The position numbers were made by a program, and so were the translations under genes. The notes below the pieces were generated by a model, which did no database searches, was not told the DNA's origin, and saw nothing but the letters and a program-made list of their open reading frames with translations. Source: Lichenibacterium minor (GTDB lineage: Bacteria; Pseudomonadota; Alphaproteobacteria; Rhizobiales; Beijerinckiaceae). Taken from it: a stretch of 64,000 nucleotides of DNA. Positions within the stretch are counted from its first letter, which is position 1, and every line of letters starts with the position of its first letter. The DNA is taken from the NCBI RefSeq assembly GCF_004137685.1, contig NZ_QYBB01000022.1:23916-87915 (forward strand), given 5' to 3'. Of this stretch, positions 6,883 through 16,963 are shown piece by piece.

Positions 6883-9851
6883 GACTTGATCCCCATCAGG
6901 GCCAGGAGGGGCGCCAGCAGGCGCCGCAGCGGGCCGGTGCGGTCCGCGCCGCCCGCCCGCCGGGCGAGGGCCGCGAAGAACCCCCCGATCACCACCCGGG
7001 CGGCGCCGTCGAGCAGGCGGCCGCCGACGGCCGCCACCTTGCCGCCAACGGCGGCCTCGTAGGTGTAGCCGATGCGGGTGCCGCCGGTGCCGTCCGGCTC
7101 CAGGGTAACGCGCCCCGTGCCGCCGCCGTCCCCGAGCCCGCCCGACACAGTTCCGGTGAGGGTGGCGCCCCGCGGGGGATCGAGGTCCGACAGGGTGATG
7201 TCGGCCGCATAGCGTCCCTTCACCGGGCCGACCCCGAGCGTGACGTCGGCGGTGAAATGGGTGTCGGAAAGCTTGTTGACCCCGTGGGCGCCGGGGATCA
7301 CCGAGGCCAGCACGTCGGGATCGAGCAGCAGGGCCCAGACCGCCTCGGGCGACGCCGTCACGACTGTCGCGCCCGCACCCCGCAGGGTGCGGTCGCCGGC
7401 CTTCGCCGCCGGTGCCGCGGAGCGATGGCCGGCAGGCGGGGGCGGCTCGTCGGCCTCCGCCACGAGGGCGCGAAGCTTGGCAGGGGTCAGCGGCAGATCG
7501 ACGTTGTCGAGGTCGAGCGCGTCCGCCACCGCATTGGCGAGGCACACCGGCGTCGACATGCAGTTGCCCTCGCCGACGCCCTTGGCGCCGAGCGGCGTGA
7601 AGGGTGAGGGGCTCTCGACGTGGAGGATGCGGAGATCCGGCACCTCGGTGGCGGTGGGCAGCAGGTAGTCGGCGAGGGTGCCGGACAGGAAAGCGCCGTC
7701 CTCGCCGTAGACGAGTTCCTCGTAGACGGCGGCCCCGAGCGCCTGAACGAAGCCGCCGCGCACTTGGCCCTCCACCATGCCGGGGTGCAGGATCACGCCG
7801 CAGTCGTGCATCGTCACGTAGCGGTCGATGCGGAGCTTGCCCGTCGCGCGGTCCACCTCGACGCCACAGAAGTCGAAGATGAAGCCGTGGCACAGCGACG
7901 AGGCGACGTGGTCCTCGGCGTCGGGCGCGGTGAGTTCAGGCGGCGTCCAGAAGGCCGTCTCGCGGATCGCGGCCCCCACGTCGTCGGGCACGAGGCCGGG
8001 CGACCAGTGGCTCGTGGCTGCGACGCGGGCGAAGGGCAGGGATGCGTCGGGGTTGGTTCGCGACGACACCCGGCCACCCCCGAAGACGAGGTCCTCGGCT
8101 CTGATGTTGAGCTGCGCCCCCGCGATGCGGGCGAGCTTGTCGCGCAGGCGGGTCGCCGCGAGATGGGCCACGCCGGCCACGGCCGCGGCGAAGCGACTCG
8201 AATAATTGCCTGACGCGATCGACCAGGCGTCCTTGGCGGTGTCGAGGTCGGTCGTGACCCGCACCTGGGCGGCGGGGATGCCGAGCACGTCGGCCACGAT
8301 CCCGGCCAGGACGGTGCGGTGCCCCTGCCCCTGCGGCACGGAGGCGACCTGCACCGTGACGGTGCCGACGGGATCGAGCGTGACGGTCGCGGTCGACTGA
8401 GCGCCGTTCTTCGGGCCCGCCTTGGCGCGCTCGGCGGGCGTCAGCACCGCCGTGATGTATCCCATGTTGGAAACGCTGGGCTCGACCGCCGCCGTGAACC
8501 CGATGCCGTAGAGCCGCCCGGCCGCGCGGGCCGCGTCGCGCCGGTCGAGGAGGTCGGCGAGGCCGCCGTGGCGCGCTGCGTCGTCGAGCGCCCGCTGGTA
8601 GTCGCCCGAATCGTAGAGCGCGCCGGTGGCGGTCCGGTAGGGGAAGGCGTCCGCCGGGATCAGGTTGCGGCGGATGACCTCGAGGGGGTCCAGCCCGAGA
8701 TGGCGGGCGATGCGCTGCATCAGCCGCTCCAGCGGATAGTAGACCTGAGGTCCACCGAAGCCGCGCACGAGCCCGGTGGGGAGCTTGTTGGTGAGCACGA
8801 CGCGGTTGCGGATGCGGACGTGGGGGATCGCGTAGGCGCCGGTCATGTTGCCGTGCATGCGGTAGAGCGTGGCCGGCTCGGGCGCGCGGAGGTAGGCGCC
8901 GCAATCTTCGAGTTGATCCCAGTCGAGCGCCGTCACGCGGCCTTCGCCGTCGAAGGCGGCGGTGAGGGTGGTGACGCGGTTGGTGGCCGAAACGGATCCG
9001 GCGAGGTGCTCCAGCCGGTCCTCGACCCACTTCACCGGCCGCCCGACGATCCGGGCCGCGGCGCCGATCAGCACCGCGTAGGGGGCGACGCCCTGCTTGA
9101 CGCCGAAGCTGCCTCCGCTGTCGGGCGGGGTGCGCAGGCGCAGCCGATTGCCCGGTACCTTGAGGGCACGGGCCATGACGGCGTGGATGCTGAACGGCCC
9201 TTGGAAGTTGGCGAGGACGTCGTAGGCGTCCTCGTGGGGGTCGTATTCGGCCACGACCCCGTAGCATTCCATCGGCGAGCCGGTGTTGCGGGGATAGCGG
9301 ACCGTCACGGCGAGGCTGTGGGCCGCGGCCGCGAAGGCGGCGTCGGGGTCGCCGTAGCGGAAGCGGCGGTCGCTCATCAGGTTGGAGCCGGCATCCTCGT
9401 GCAGAACCGGCGCGCCTTCCCCGAGGGCTGCCTCGGGGTCGACCACGGCCGGCCGGCTCCGGTAGCGCACGTTCACGAGGTCAGCGCCGTCCTCCGCGCG
9501 GTAGCGGTCCGCCGCCACCACGATGGCGACGGGCTCGCCGACGTAGCGGACGCGGTCGACCGCGATGGCGCGCGCATCGACCGACACGCGCAGGGCCGGG
9601 ACCAGGCCCGCGGTGACGCCTACGAGGTCGGCGCCGGTAATGACCGCGGCGACGCCGGGCAGGGACAGCGCGGCCGCTTTGTCGACCGAGAGGAGGTCGG
9701 CGTGGGCGTGCGGCGACCGGACGATCGCGGCATGCAGGGTGCCGGGCCGGACGCCGAGGTCGTCGATGTAGCGGCCGCCCCCGGACAGGAGGGCCGCGTC
9801 CTCGACGCGCTCGGCGGATGGCCTAATGAAACGTTCGCCCTGGATGCCCAA
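6879..9851 (-). CDS. Molybdenum hydroxylase large subunit fused to a CoxG-type SRPBCC domain
   Basis: About 990 residues. Residues 1 to about 800 are a xanthine-dehydrogenase/CoxL-type molybdopterin subunit, with GERFIRPSAERVEDAALLSG at the N-terminus, the active-site loop GLVRGFGGPQ and a C-terminal catalytic glutamate in GAKGVGEGN. The last 150 or so residues (ASPEAVWALLLDPDVLASVI through the membrane-like helix FFAALARR) are a CoxG/SRPBCC domain normally encoded by a separate gene. The loop is not the Cys-containing AYxCSFR of true CO dehydrogenase. TTG at 9851 is preferred for its GGGAG site; a GTG at 9944 would add an Arg-rich, non-conserved leader. Confidence 0.9.
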   Translation of the reverse strand: MGIQGERFIRPSAERVEDAALLSGGGRYIDDLGVRPGTLHAAIVRSPHAHADLLSVDKAAALSLPGVAAVITGADLVGVTAGLVPALRVSVDARAIAVDRVRYVGEPVAIVVAADRYRAEDGADLVNVRYRSRPAVVDPEAALGEGAPVLHEDAGSNLMSDRRFRYGDPDAAFAAAAHSLAVTVRYPRNTGSPMECYGVVAEYDPHEDAYDVLANFQGPFSIHAVMARALKVPGNRLRLRTPPDSGGSFGVKQGVAPYAVLIGAAARIVGRPVKWVEDRLEHLAGSVSATNRVTTLTAAFDGEGRVTALDWDQLEDCGAYLRAPEPATLYRMHGNMTGAYAIPHVRIRNRVVLTNKLPTGLVRGFGGPQVYYPLERLMQRIARHLGLDPLEVIRRNLIPADAFPYRTATGALYDSGDYQRALDDAARHGGLADLLDRRDAARAAGRLYGIGFTAAVEPSVSNMGYITAVLTPAERAKAGPKNGAQSTATVTLDPVGTVTVQVASVPQGQGHRTVLAGIVADVLGIPAAQVRVTTDLDTAKDAWSIASGNYSSRFAAAVAGVAHLAATRLRDKLARIAGAQLNIRAEDLVFGGGRVSSRTNPDASLPFARVAATSHWSPGLVPDDVGAAIRETAFWTPPELTAPDAEDHVASSLCHGFIFDFCGVEVDRATGKLRIDRYVTMHDCGVILHPGMVEGQVRGGFVQALGAAVYEELVYGEDGAFLSGTLADYLLPTATEVPDLRILHVESPSPFTPLGAKGVGEGNCMSTPVCLANAVADALDLDNVDLPLTPAKLRALVAEADEPPPPAGHRSAAPAAKAGDRTLRGAGATVVTASPEAVWALLLDPDVLASVIPGAHGVNKLSDTHFTADVTLGVGPVKGRYAADITLSDLDPPRGATLTGTVSGGLGDGGGTGRVTLEPDGTGGTRIGYTYEAAVGGKVAAVGGRLLDGAARVVIGGFFAALARRAGGADRTGPLRRLLAPLLALMGIKS

Positions 9852-10045
9852 GATCTCGCTCCCGGACGGCGCATCCCGACGAGCCCCTCGGACCCGTCCA
9901 TCGTTGCGATCCGGGCGAGCGCGGCGGAAGCCGCGCGGCCGCACGGGGGGCCGTTCGCGTTCGAGATTGCCGGATCGGGGGGAGCCAGACGATGCCGCGG
10001 CGTCTCACGGCTGACCGAAACGTCTCATTTTCAGGGCGCGGCTTC

Positions 10046-10906
10046 TCAGGGCGCGGCGGATCCCTCGGTTCGGCGCGCGAGGGCGCGGAAGGCGCTCGGC
10101 GACACGCCGGAATGGTCCCGAAAGAACCGAGAGAAATGGCCCGGTGCCGCGAAACCGAGGTCGGCGCCGATCTGCGCCAGGCTGCTATTTCCCTCGACGA
10201 TGGCCGCGACGGCACGCTCGACCCGGATCCCGTTGAGGAAAACGTGGGGCGGGGCGCCGGTCGACTGCTCGAAAAGGCGGTAGAAGTGCGCCCGCGACAG
10301 TCCGGCATCCCGGGCCAGGGTTTCGACCCCGTCGAGCAGGCCGGGCTCCTCCCTCATCCGCCGCATGGCGCGCCGGATGCGGTGGTCGGGACCGCTGCGG
10401 CGCGCGAGGTCGCGCAGCGAGGTGCCGACCTCCCGCCATGCCGTGAAGCGCTCCAGGGCCGCCACCATCAGCCCCGACAGCAGGTCGTCCTGGATGCGCG
10501 AGGAGCCCGGGGCGATGATCATCTCGGCGGCGAGGTCGTGGGCGAAGCGCCGGATCGCCTGCGTCACGGCGCCGACGGGTTCGGCGAAGAAGCCCGGCGC
10601 CGCGCTGGCGACCCAATTGCTGCGGAACCCTCCGAGCCACGCCGGCTCGATGTAGAGGGCCAGGATGACGGCCTTGTTGCGGCATGCGTCGTGGACGTAG
10701 GCGTGGGTCTCCCAGGCGTTGACGAGCACGGCCTGCATGTCCGTCAGCGAAACGATGCGCTCGCCGACGAGGAACTGCGTGTCGTCGCCCTCGACCTTGA
10801 GCAGGACGTGGCAGTGCGGATGGGCATGGCGCACCAGCCCGCGATCCATGTCGAGCAGGGCGACGCGGCCGAACGGCCCGTGGGCGATCTCGATCGCGTC
10901 CGACAT
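10046..10906 (-). CDS. AraC-family transcriptional regulator
   Basis: 286 residues: an N-terminal cupin-like sensor (HAHPHCHVLLKVEGDD, about residues 28-43) and a C-terminal double helix-turn-helix (about 190-285) with LSRAHFYRLFEQSTG and the signature LGFAAPGHFSRFFRDHSGVSP. The ATG at 10906 has GAGGGGAG upstream. It is the promoter-proximal gene on the same strand as the molybdenum-hydroxylase operon, about 195 bp before the large subunit, and is the likely substrate-responsive activator of that operon (inference from position). Confidence 0.9.
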   Translation of the reverse strand: MSDAIEIAHGPFGRVALLDMDRGLVRHAHPHCHVLLKVEGDDTQFLVGERIVSLTDMQAVLVNAWETHAYVHDACRNKAVILALYIEPAWLGGFRSNWVASAAPGFFAEPVGAVTQAIRRFAHDLAAEMIIAPGSSRIQDDLLSGLMVAALERFTAWREVGTSLRDLARRSGPDHRIRRAMRRMREEPGLLDGVETLARDAGLSRAHFYRLFEQSTGAPPHVFLNGIRVERAVAAIVEGNSSLAQIGADLGFAAPGHFSRFFRDHSGVSPSAFRALARRTEGSAAP

Positions 10907-11141
10907 CCTCCCCTCCGCTCCCGGGCGTCCCATACATCACGGACTAAGAATAAGTACCGAGACGCCGGAAATCGATGGCTGACCGTACTCGGCTCACGAA
11001 TACGCCGGACTGTCCTCCGAAGCGCGCCATCCCTGTCTCGCCTGGCTTCGAGCTTCCCCGTTCGGCGGGCAACTGTGTCGAACCGCGCTTTCGGAAGCTG
11101 TTCGGAACCATTCGCTGCAGATGCCGGGAGCGAGGGCTCGC

Positions 11142-11966
11142 TCAGAACGAACCGCCGACCCAACCAGCCAACTCGGACGCTTCCCGCGCGGCGTCGGCCG
11201 GCGGCAGGTCGGACCGCCAACGCTTGGCATCGATCCGTCGGCCGGTGAACGCGTGCGACGCGTCGGAAGCGAGCCACGACAGCGGAGGGACGACGATCGT
11301 GGGGCGAAGCATCCCGGCGCGCGCCTCCGGACAGACGGAGGGCGGGATCAGACCCGTCTCGGTGGCGCCCCCGGGCAGGAGCGCGTTGACGGTCACGCTT
11401 ATCGCGGCGAGGTCCTGCGCCCAGATGACCGTCTCGAACTCGAGTGCGGCCTTGCTCGGGCCGTAGGGCGAGAAGCCGGCGCGCCGCATGGTTTTGTGGT
11501 TCATGGAGATGTTGACGATGCGGCCGCGGCCCGAGGCGATGAGGGCCGGCACGGCAGCGCGAGCCATCAGGAACGGGCCGTTGACGTTGGTGTCGACGAT
11601 GTCGCTCCAGACCGCGGGTTCGACCTCCTAAAACCGCGTGGGAGTCGTGAGGAAGTCGTCGCTGACGAGGCGCATGCCGCGGCCCGCGTTGTTGACCAGG
11701 ATATCGAGCCGCCCGAAGCGCGCGACCGCGACTTCGACGGCCGCGGCGCAATCCTCCTCCCGCGTCACGTCGGCCCGGACAGGGACGATCACGTCGTCGG
11801 AGGCTTCGGCCGCGACGGCCGCGACCTCCGCGAGGCTCCGCGCCGAGGTGGCGACTACGCTGGCGCCCGCGGCTGCCAAGCCCAGCGCCATGGCACGGCC
11901 GAGGCCGCGGCCGGCCCCGGTTATGATGGCGACGCGCCCGGCGAGAGCGGGCTTCGGTTCGCTCAT
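11142..11966 (-). pseudogene. SDR-family oxidoreductase interrupted by one in-frame TAG
   Basis: Reads MSEPKPALAGRVAIITGAGR with the NAD(P) motif TGAGRGLG and later NNAG, then stops at TAG (11628-11630); the same frame continues at once with EVEPAVWSDIVDTNVNGPFL and runs on to 11142, including the YGPSKAAL catalytic Tyr/Lys. In relatives the interrupted residue is usually Trp (RFWEV), so a single TGG to TAG change explains the break. Whole length would be 274 residues. Either a recent nonsense mutation or a base-call error. It lies beside another damaged gene, which favours real decay. Confidence 0.85.
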
Positions 11967-12177
11967 AGACTCAACTTCTCCGTACGCCTTTGGTCCGGGC
12001 GGTATTGCCGCAGCGGATTTCTCCGCCCGAGGTTCGGCGGCTCAGGTGAGCATGGATCATAGACCGGCGATGTGGCGCCGATGTACAACCTGCGCGGCCA
12101 TGCGAGGGCGAGCGAAGGCGAACGGACGGGCCGCCAGCGTTGTTCGGCGGCGGATCCTAGGCTCGCATCGGCACAGC

Positions 12178-13389
12178 TCACACGAGGGTGCGACGGTATG
12201 TTTCCCCGAGGAAGACCGCGCAAACGAGGCTGAGAATCGCCGTTGACGCGATATAGCCGGCGATCGGCATCGTCGAGCCGTACTGCGCGTAGAGATAAGC
12301 GGCGATAAGGGGCGTCGGTGCCGAGGTGAGGATGCCCGCCACTTGATAGGGGAGCGATGCACCGGTGTAGCGGACCCGGGTCCTGAACGCTTCGGCGAAC
12401 CACGTCGATTGTACGCCGTAGACGCAGGGTTGCGACAGCGCGACGCCCCCGACGAAAGCCAAGATGACCACGGCCGGCTGGCGCGTCGCGAGCAGGGAGA
12501 AGAAGATGAAGCCGTATGCCGCGACGAAGACGCATCCGCCGACAAACACCGTGCGCCGCCCGATGCTGTCGGACAGCCTGCCGAAGGCGGGGATCGTGAA
12601 CAGCGCCACGACGGAGCCCGCGATGATCGCGTCGAGTAGGAGCCCGCGATCCAGGCCGAGTTGCTGCGTGCCGTAGGCGAGCACGAAAACGTTAATGACG
12701 TTGAAGGTGATGTCGGTTGCGAACCGCGTCCCGATCGCGAGCAGCACCTTGCCGCCGTGGTCCCGGAGTAGTTCGAGGAGGGGCGCCTGCGCCACGCCGT
12801 CCTCGGCCTCCATGGCCGCGAAGGCTGGCGATTCTTCGACGCTTAGGCGGATAAAGAGCCCGATCCCGACGAGCACGATGCTGAGAAGGAACGGGATGCG
12901 CCAGCCCCAGGCGAGGAACTGCGCCTCCGGCAGACCGGACACGAGCTTGAAGATGCTCGTCGACACAATGAGCCCGAGCGGCACGCCCAGCTGCGGAAAT
13001 GCGCCGTAGAAGCCGCGGCGGTCGGCGGGCGCGGATTCGACCACGATCAGCACGGCCCCGCCCCACTCGCCGCCGACGGCTAGCCCCTGGCAGAAGCGCA
13101 TCACGATGAGCAGGAGCGGCGCCCACACGCCGATCGCGTCGTAGTTCGGCAGAAGGCCGATGATGCAGGTGCACAGGCCCATGGTGGTGAGCGTGGTCAC
13201 CAGGGCGGACTTGCGTCCGACCCGGTCGCCGAGATGACCGAAGGCGATGGCGCCGAGGGGGCACCGGGACGAAGAGGTCAGGGACGCGCGGCACCTGACC
13301 GACATCGACCGGCATGGGTGATCTCCGAAGGAAAGTGCGGCCGGCACCGGCGCCCTCCCGACCTTCCTGGCTTCCGTGTTGCTCGGCAA
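12178..13389 (-). pseudogene. MFS transporter (MHS-like) lacking its N-terminal helices
   Basis: From about 13260 downward the frame is a clear metabolite:H+ symporter-type MFS protein: the loop motif GHLGDRVGRKSALV, a GLAVGGEWGGAVLIVVE segment and VEESPAF before the central loop, then helices 7-12. Upstream of the GHLGD motif, where helices 1 and 2 should be, the frame carries only a non-hydrophobic Arg/Ser-rich stretch, and the bases suggest a shifted frame (SSRCPLGAIAFG). A start at 13305 is formally possible but would give a protein missing TM1-TM2. Probably a 5'-truncated remnant on the edge of the decayed zone. Confidence 0.7.
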
Positions 13390-15004
13390 CCCTGAATGCA
13401 GCCAAGGCGACGTCGTACAGACGTTTTCAGATCGATGGGGGGTACGGGGGGAGCGCGAAGCGCTGTCACCCCGCCGTGCGCCGCCGAGCCATAGCCGCCC
13501 GCCGTGCCGCCGCCACCCCGGTGGGCGCGGGAGCCGGGGCCCCCTCCCCCTACCAGGTCCCGAGAGACATACCTATCACTCCCGGGCCGATGAGCCGGCC
13601 GCGCCGCCGCTGACCGGAAGAGACTCCGGCTCCGTCCGCGGCGGCGCTCGAGCTCCGGCCTGTCGAGATCAACCTGTCTGATCCCGCCACGATCGGCGCC
13701 GCGCCCGCCGCCGGCAGCTTCGTCGAGGACGTGCCCAGGGGCCAGGATGGCTGCGGGGCGTTTGGAGTGGGTTCTTGTCTCGCAGATCACCAAGGCCTGC
13801 AGGGGGTTAGCCGGAGCGCTATTCCCTTTTTGGGGTGGTTCCGCTCCCTTTCCGGCATCCGCGCATCTACGTCACGGCTTCGTCGTCGTGCCGCGCCGGC
13901 CGGGAGCACATCCTCGATTGGGTGAGTGACGATCGGGCATCGGGCCGCCATCTGTCGTCTGTTCGTCGGGAACGTCCGGCCTGTCGACCGCCGCGGCGAG
14001 TCAGGGAACGGCCGCCGATCCGTTCATCCCGGGCGTGATGGTCGACCACTGCCTGTCCGATCCCGCCGACATCGTCGAGAGACCAGTCCCCATCCTGCCT
14101 ACATGGATGAGGATGACCGGCGCGGCACCGGCAGCCACAGGTCCAGGTCGCCGTCCTTCATGGACGGGACGGGCCTCGTCAGGTGGGGCGAAGCGATGGT
14201 GGACATACATCCCACGGGTTACAGGTCATCCAAGGGCTTCGTGGGCGGCCATCCCCGTCCAGGCGGGCATCGAGGGGCTCCCCGGAGACTGGACATCGCC
14301 TCACCTGACTGTTGGACGACGTCCTCGGCTTCGTCGAGGGCCACGGGATGCCTGCGGGGATCCGGGCAGGGATGGACTCGAGTCCCACGACCCCGCCTTC
14401 GATCTGTGGGTAAGGTGTCCTCCGCTGACTCCGCCACAAGAGTGACGGAGCACCAGCTCGGCCTCGGACCGGGCAGCGGCGGATCCGGGGACGGTGACGC
14501 CATCGCGCCCTTCATGGACGTCGTTCCCTCGGCCGTGGAGGGCGCGAGAAAATCCGGCGCCGATCCAAAAAAATATGGAAGCCCGGCTCGGTAATTTCCG
14601 CCCGCGACGTCACCGGCTCCGATCGCCTGAAAGCGGCTATATCCCCGAGGACGGCTCCGCCTTCGTTTTCGGCGTCGTTTGCCGCAATCGTCCAAGGTCG
14701 GGGCTGATTCATCTGTCGAAGGAGCGCTCTTCCGGCGGTGGCACGCCCCGCGCGAGGCCCCTCCAGGCTTCGTGCAGGGCGTGCCGAACGGGATCGGTCC
14801 TCCCCGACCCCCGAGCCGCCACGTCCCATCCCAACGAGAGCGTGACGAAGGCCGGAAGAGCGCTCACCGGGTACGCGGCTTGAAATCCCCCGGACCCATG
14901 TATCGTATGACGACTTCGGTCCGGCTGGCAACAACGAAGATGTATTTCTGACGAATTTGCCGACTCCATGGGCCAGAGCGGCCGTATCTACTCGAAAATA
15001 TCTC
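13390..15004. other. Gene-poor, apparently decayed stretch
   Basis: About 1.6 kb between the truncated MFS gene and the integrase. Open frames exist on both strands (the longest about 220 codons), but they are Arg/Ser/Pro-rich, lack family motifs and good ribosome sites, and show no consistent third-position bias. Short sequence echoes occur inside it, for example CTGTCYGATCCCGCC near 13674 and 14051 and CCTTCATGGACG near 14156 and 14511, as if diverged repeats. It looks A+T-richer than its flanks toward 14.9-15.0 kb. No transposase or RNA gene was recognised. Confidence 0.5.
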
Positions 15005-16342
15005 TTAACTACTTGTCGAAGATCCGGATTTTTTCATCGCGGCGGCCATTGCCTGAGCTACGTTGTCAGCAGCCGCTTTGGCCGGGTCGTGGGCGACGTG
15101 GGCGTAGCGTTGGGTCGTCTTCGGATCCTTGTGGCCAAGGAGGGCGCCGATCATGAGCAGGCTGCTGCCGGTCGACGCGCCCACGCTCGCGAACGAGTGC
15201 CGGAGGTCATGGATACGCACGCCGGGCAGACCGGCCCTGGCACGGAGGCCTTCCCACGCTTTGGGCAGCCCAACATAAGGTCCATCGCCTCGCGTGCTTG
15301 GGAAGACGTACGGATTGCCGTTCAGCTTGGGCATTGCATCGAGAAGGTCGACGGCAGGCGTGCCGAGGGGGATGTCTTTGGCGCCGGTCTTGCTGTCCGC
15401 GAGTCGGAGGTAGCCGTGCTTTAGGTCGACGTGCTCCCACTTGAGCCGGAGCACCTCCGACCTCCGCGCTCCGGTGAAGAGGAGGAGGCGGACCGCTCCC
15501 GTCGCCATCGGGCTCGCAGCACCCTTCGGAGGCCGAGGGGACGGGCCTTCGTGTCCGGTGGCGATCCACTCCTTCTGCGCCGAGGCGAACTCATTCCAGG
15601 CTGTCTCGTCGGCGTCGAGAATTTCCCCGAGGCGCTGTAGCTCCGGCCCGGACAGATATCGAGTGTTCCTCCCGTCTTTGAAGCGCTGGATGCCCTTCAC
15701 CGGATTGTCGGGCCGCAATCCCTTCTTCACCGCGAAGGTGAAGATGCCGCCGAGCAGGCCGACGGTGCGGGTGGCGGTGCCACGACCACCCTTGACGATC
15801 GCACGGCCGTGCTTGCCCGTCTTCTCGTCGACCGCCGTCTTCCCAGCCGCCACCGCGTGGAGGAGGTCTTCGACATCCTTGGCTCGGACGTCCAGTACAA
15901 GCCTCTTGCCGAGGAGTGGCTTGATGTGGCGCAGGATGCGGCCTTCGTCCGTGGTGAGCGTGCTGACCTTCTTCGGTGTGTCGAACTTGGTCAGGATCTG
16001 ACCGGCACGCATCGCGGAAACGTAGAGATCGCAGAGTTCGGCGACCGTCGTTCCCGCCGCCTTCCGATCCCGTTCGGCCTTTTGCGGATCAATCCCACTC
16101 CGGACAAGGCCGAGCACGTCAAGCGCTTCCTTGCGCGCGTTCTCAGGGGTCCAGGGGGAGCCGTGCTTGCCGATCGTGTGCCACGTCTGGTGCCCCTCGA
16201 AGGCGTATTTGAGAAGGTACGTCTTGGATCCGTCGACGTTCACGCGGAGGCCGAAGCCTTTCGTCGTGATGTCCCAGACGATGTACCGCTTCTCCTTCAC
16301 CTCGGCATTCTTCACCGCTTGCACGGTCAACTTCACGGCCAT
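15005..16342 (-). CDS. P4-type tyrosine recombinase / phage integrase
   Basis: 445 residues. N-terminal arm-binding DUF4102-like domain (KGFGLRVNVDGSKTYLLKY), SAM-like core-binding domain (about 100-220), and a catalytic domain with the Arg of TGARRSEVL, Lys of SKTGAK, the HDLRHSF box (His378, Arg381), His404 in LLGHKDPKTTQ and nucleophile Tyr413. All active residues are present, so it should be functional. Such enzymes insert genomic islands, usually at tRNA 3' ends, but no tRNA is visible on either side. Its start abuts the DUF188 gene by about 120 bp, and recognisable cargo is absent. Confidence 0.92.
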   Translation of the reverse strand: MAVKLTVQAVKNAEVKEKRYIVWDITTKGFGLRVNVDGSKTYLLKYAFEGHQTWHTIGKHGSPWTPENARKEALDVLGLVRSGIDPQKAERDRKAAGTTVAELCDLYVSAMRAGQILTKFDTPKKVSTLTTDEGRILRHIKPLLGKRLVLDVRAKDVEDLLHAVAAGKTAVDEKTGKHGRAIVKGGRGTATRTVGLLGGIFTFAVKKGLRPDNPVKGIQRFKDGRNTRYLSGPELQRLGEILDADETAWNEFASAQKEWIATGHEGPSPRPPKGAASPMATGAVRLLLFTGARRSEVLRLKWEHVDLKHGYLRLADSKTGAKDIPLGTPAVDLLDAMPKLNGNPYVFPSTRGDGPYVGLPKAWEGLRARAGLPGVRIHDLRHSFASVGASTGSSLLMIGALLGHKDPKTTQRYAHVAHDPAKAAADNVAQAMAAAMKKSGSSTSS

Positions 16343-16462
16343 ACCTATCTCTCCGGGCTACCGCGGGGCTACCATCTGGACAGGTAGGGGTGGCGGTTCG
16401 CGGCGGAAAGGGGCGGGGTTAAGCCATTGATTTCTTATGATGACGACGGCTCACGGCGGCCC

Positions 16463-16924
16463 GTGGCGGTCTACGTCGACGCCGACGCCTGCCCGGTGAA
16501 GGCGGAGGTGTACCGCGTCGCCGAGCGGCATGGCGCCCGCGTCTTCGTGGTGTCGAACAGCCCCATGATGGTCCCGCGGGACGCCTTCATCGAGCGCGTG
16601 GTGGTGCCGGCCGGCCCGGACGTCGCCGACGACTGGATCGCCGAGCGCGCCACGGCCCGCGACGTGGTGGTGACGGCAGACATCCCTCTGGCCGACCGCT
16701 GCGTGAAGCGCGGCGCCGCCGTGCTGGCGCCGAACGGCAAGAGCTTCACCGCCGCCACGATTGGCATGGCGCTGGCGACGCGCGACCTGATGGACGGGTT
16801 GCGCGGCTCCGGCGAGGTGACGGGCGGGCCGCGCCCCTTCGGCCCGCGGGATCGCTCGGAGTTCCTCGGCGCGCTCCACCGCGCCATCGACCGCATCAAG
16901 CGGGGGCTGCCGCCCGGGCGGTGA
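16463..16924 (+). CDS. YaiI/YqxD family DUF188 protein
   Basis: 153 residues from a GTG start placed directly before AVYVDADACPVKAEVYR, the invariant beginning of this family; DVVVTADIPLADRCV and RDLMDGLRGSGEVTGG follow as expected. The fold is PIN-like with conserved acidic residues, suggesting a nuclease, but the biochemical role is unsettled. An in-frame TTG at 16427 would add 12 residues that relatives lack. The gene begins just outside the integrase, so its upstream DNA may have been replaced by island insertion. Confidence 0.85.
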   Translation: MAVYVDADACPVKAEVYRVAERHGARVFVVSNSPMMVPRDAFIERVVVPAGPDVADDWIAERATARDVVVTADIPLADRCVKRGAAVLAPNGKSFTAATIGMALATRDLMDGLRGSGEVTGGPRPFGPRDRSEFLGALHRAIDRIKRGLPPGR

Positions 16925-16963
16925 ACCTTGCTTCCCGTCGACCGCGGCTGTTACGTTTCGGCC

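Noticed and set aside
6879..9851. Aerobic CO dehydrogenase large subunit
   Set aside because: The active-site loop lacks the Cys of true CoxL, and the operon holds a CoA ligase and hydratase instead.
11628..11630. TAG read as pyrrolysine or other recoding
   Set aside because: Position is an ordinary Trp in relatives and no recoding signal is visible; mutation or error is simpler.
13926..14594. 222-codon gene in the empty stretch
   Set aside because: Arg/Ser/Pro-rich, no motif, no ribosome site, no third-position bias.
16343..16430. tRNA attachment site for the integrase
   Set aside because: No tRNA-like fold or TTCGAAT-type T-loop found on either side.
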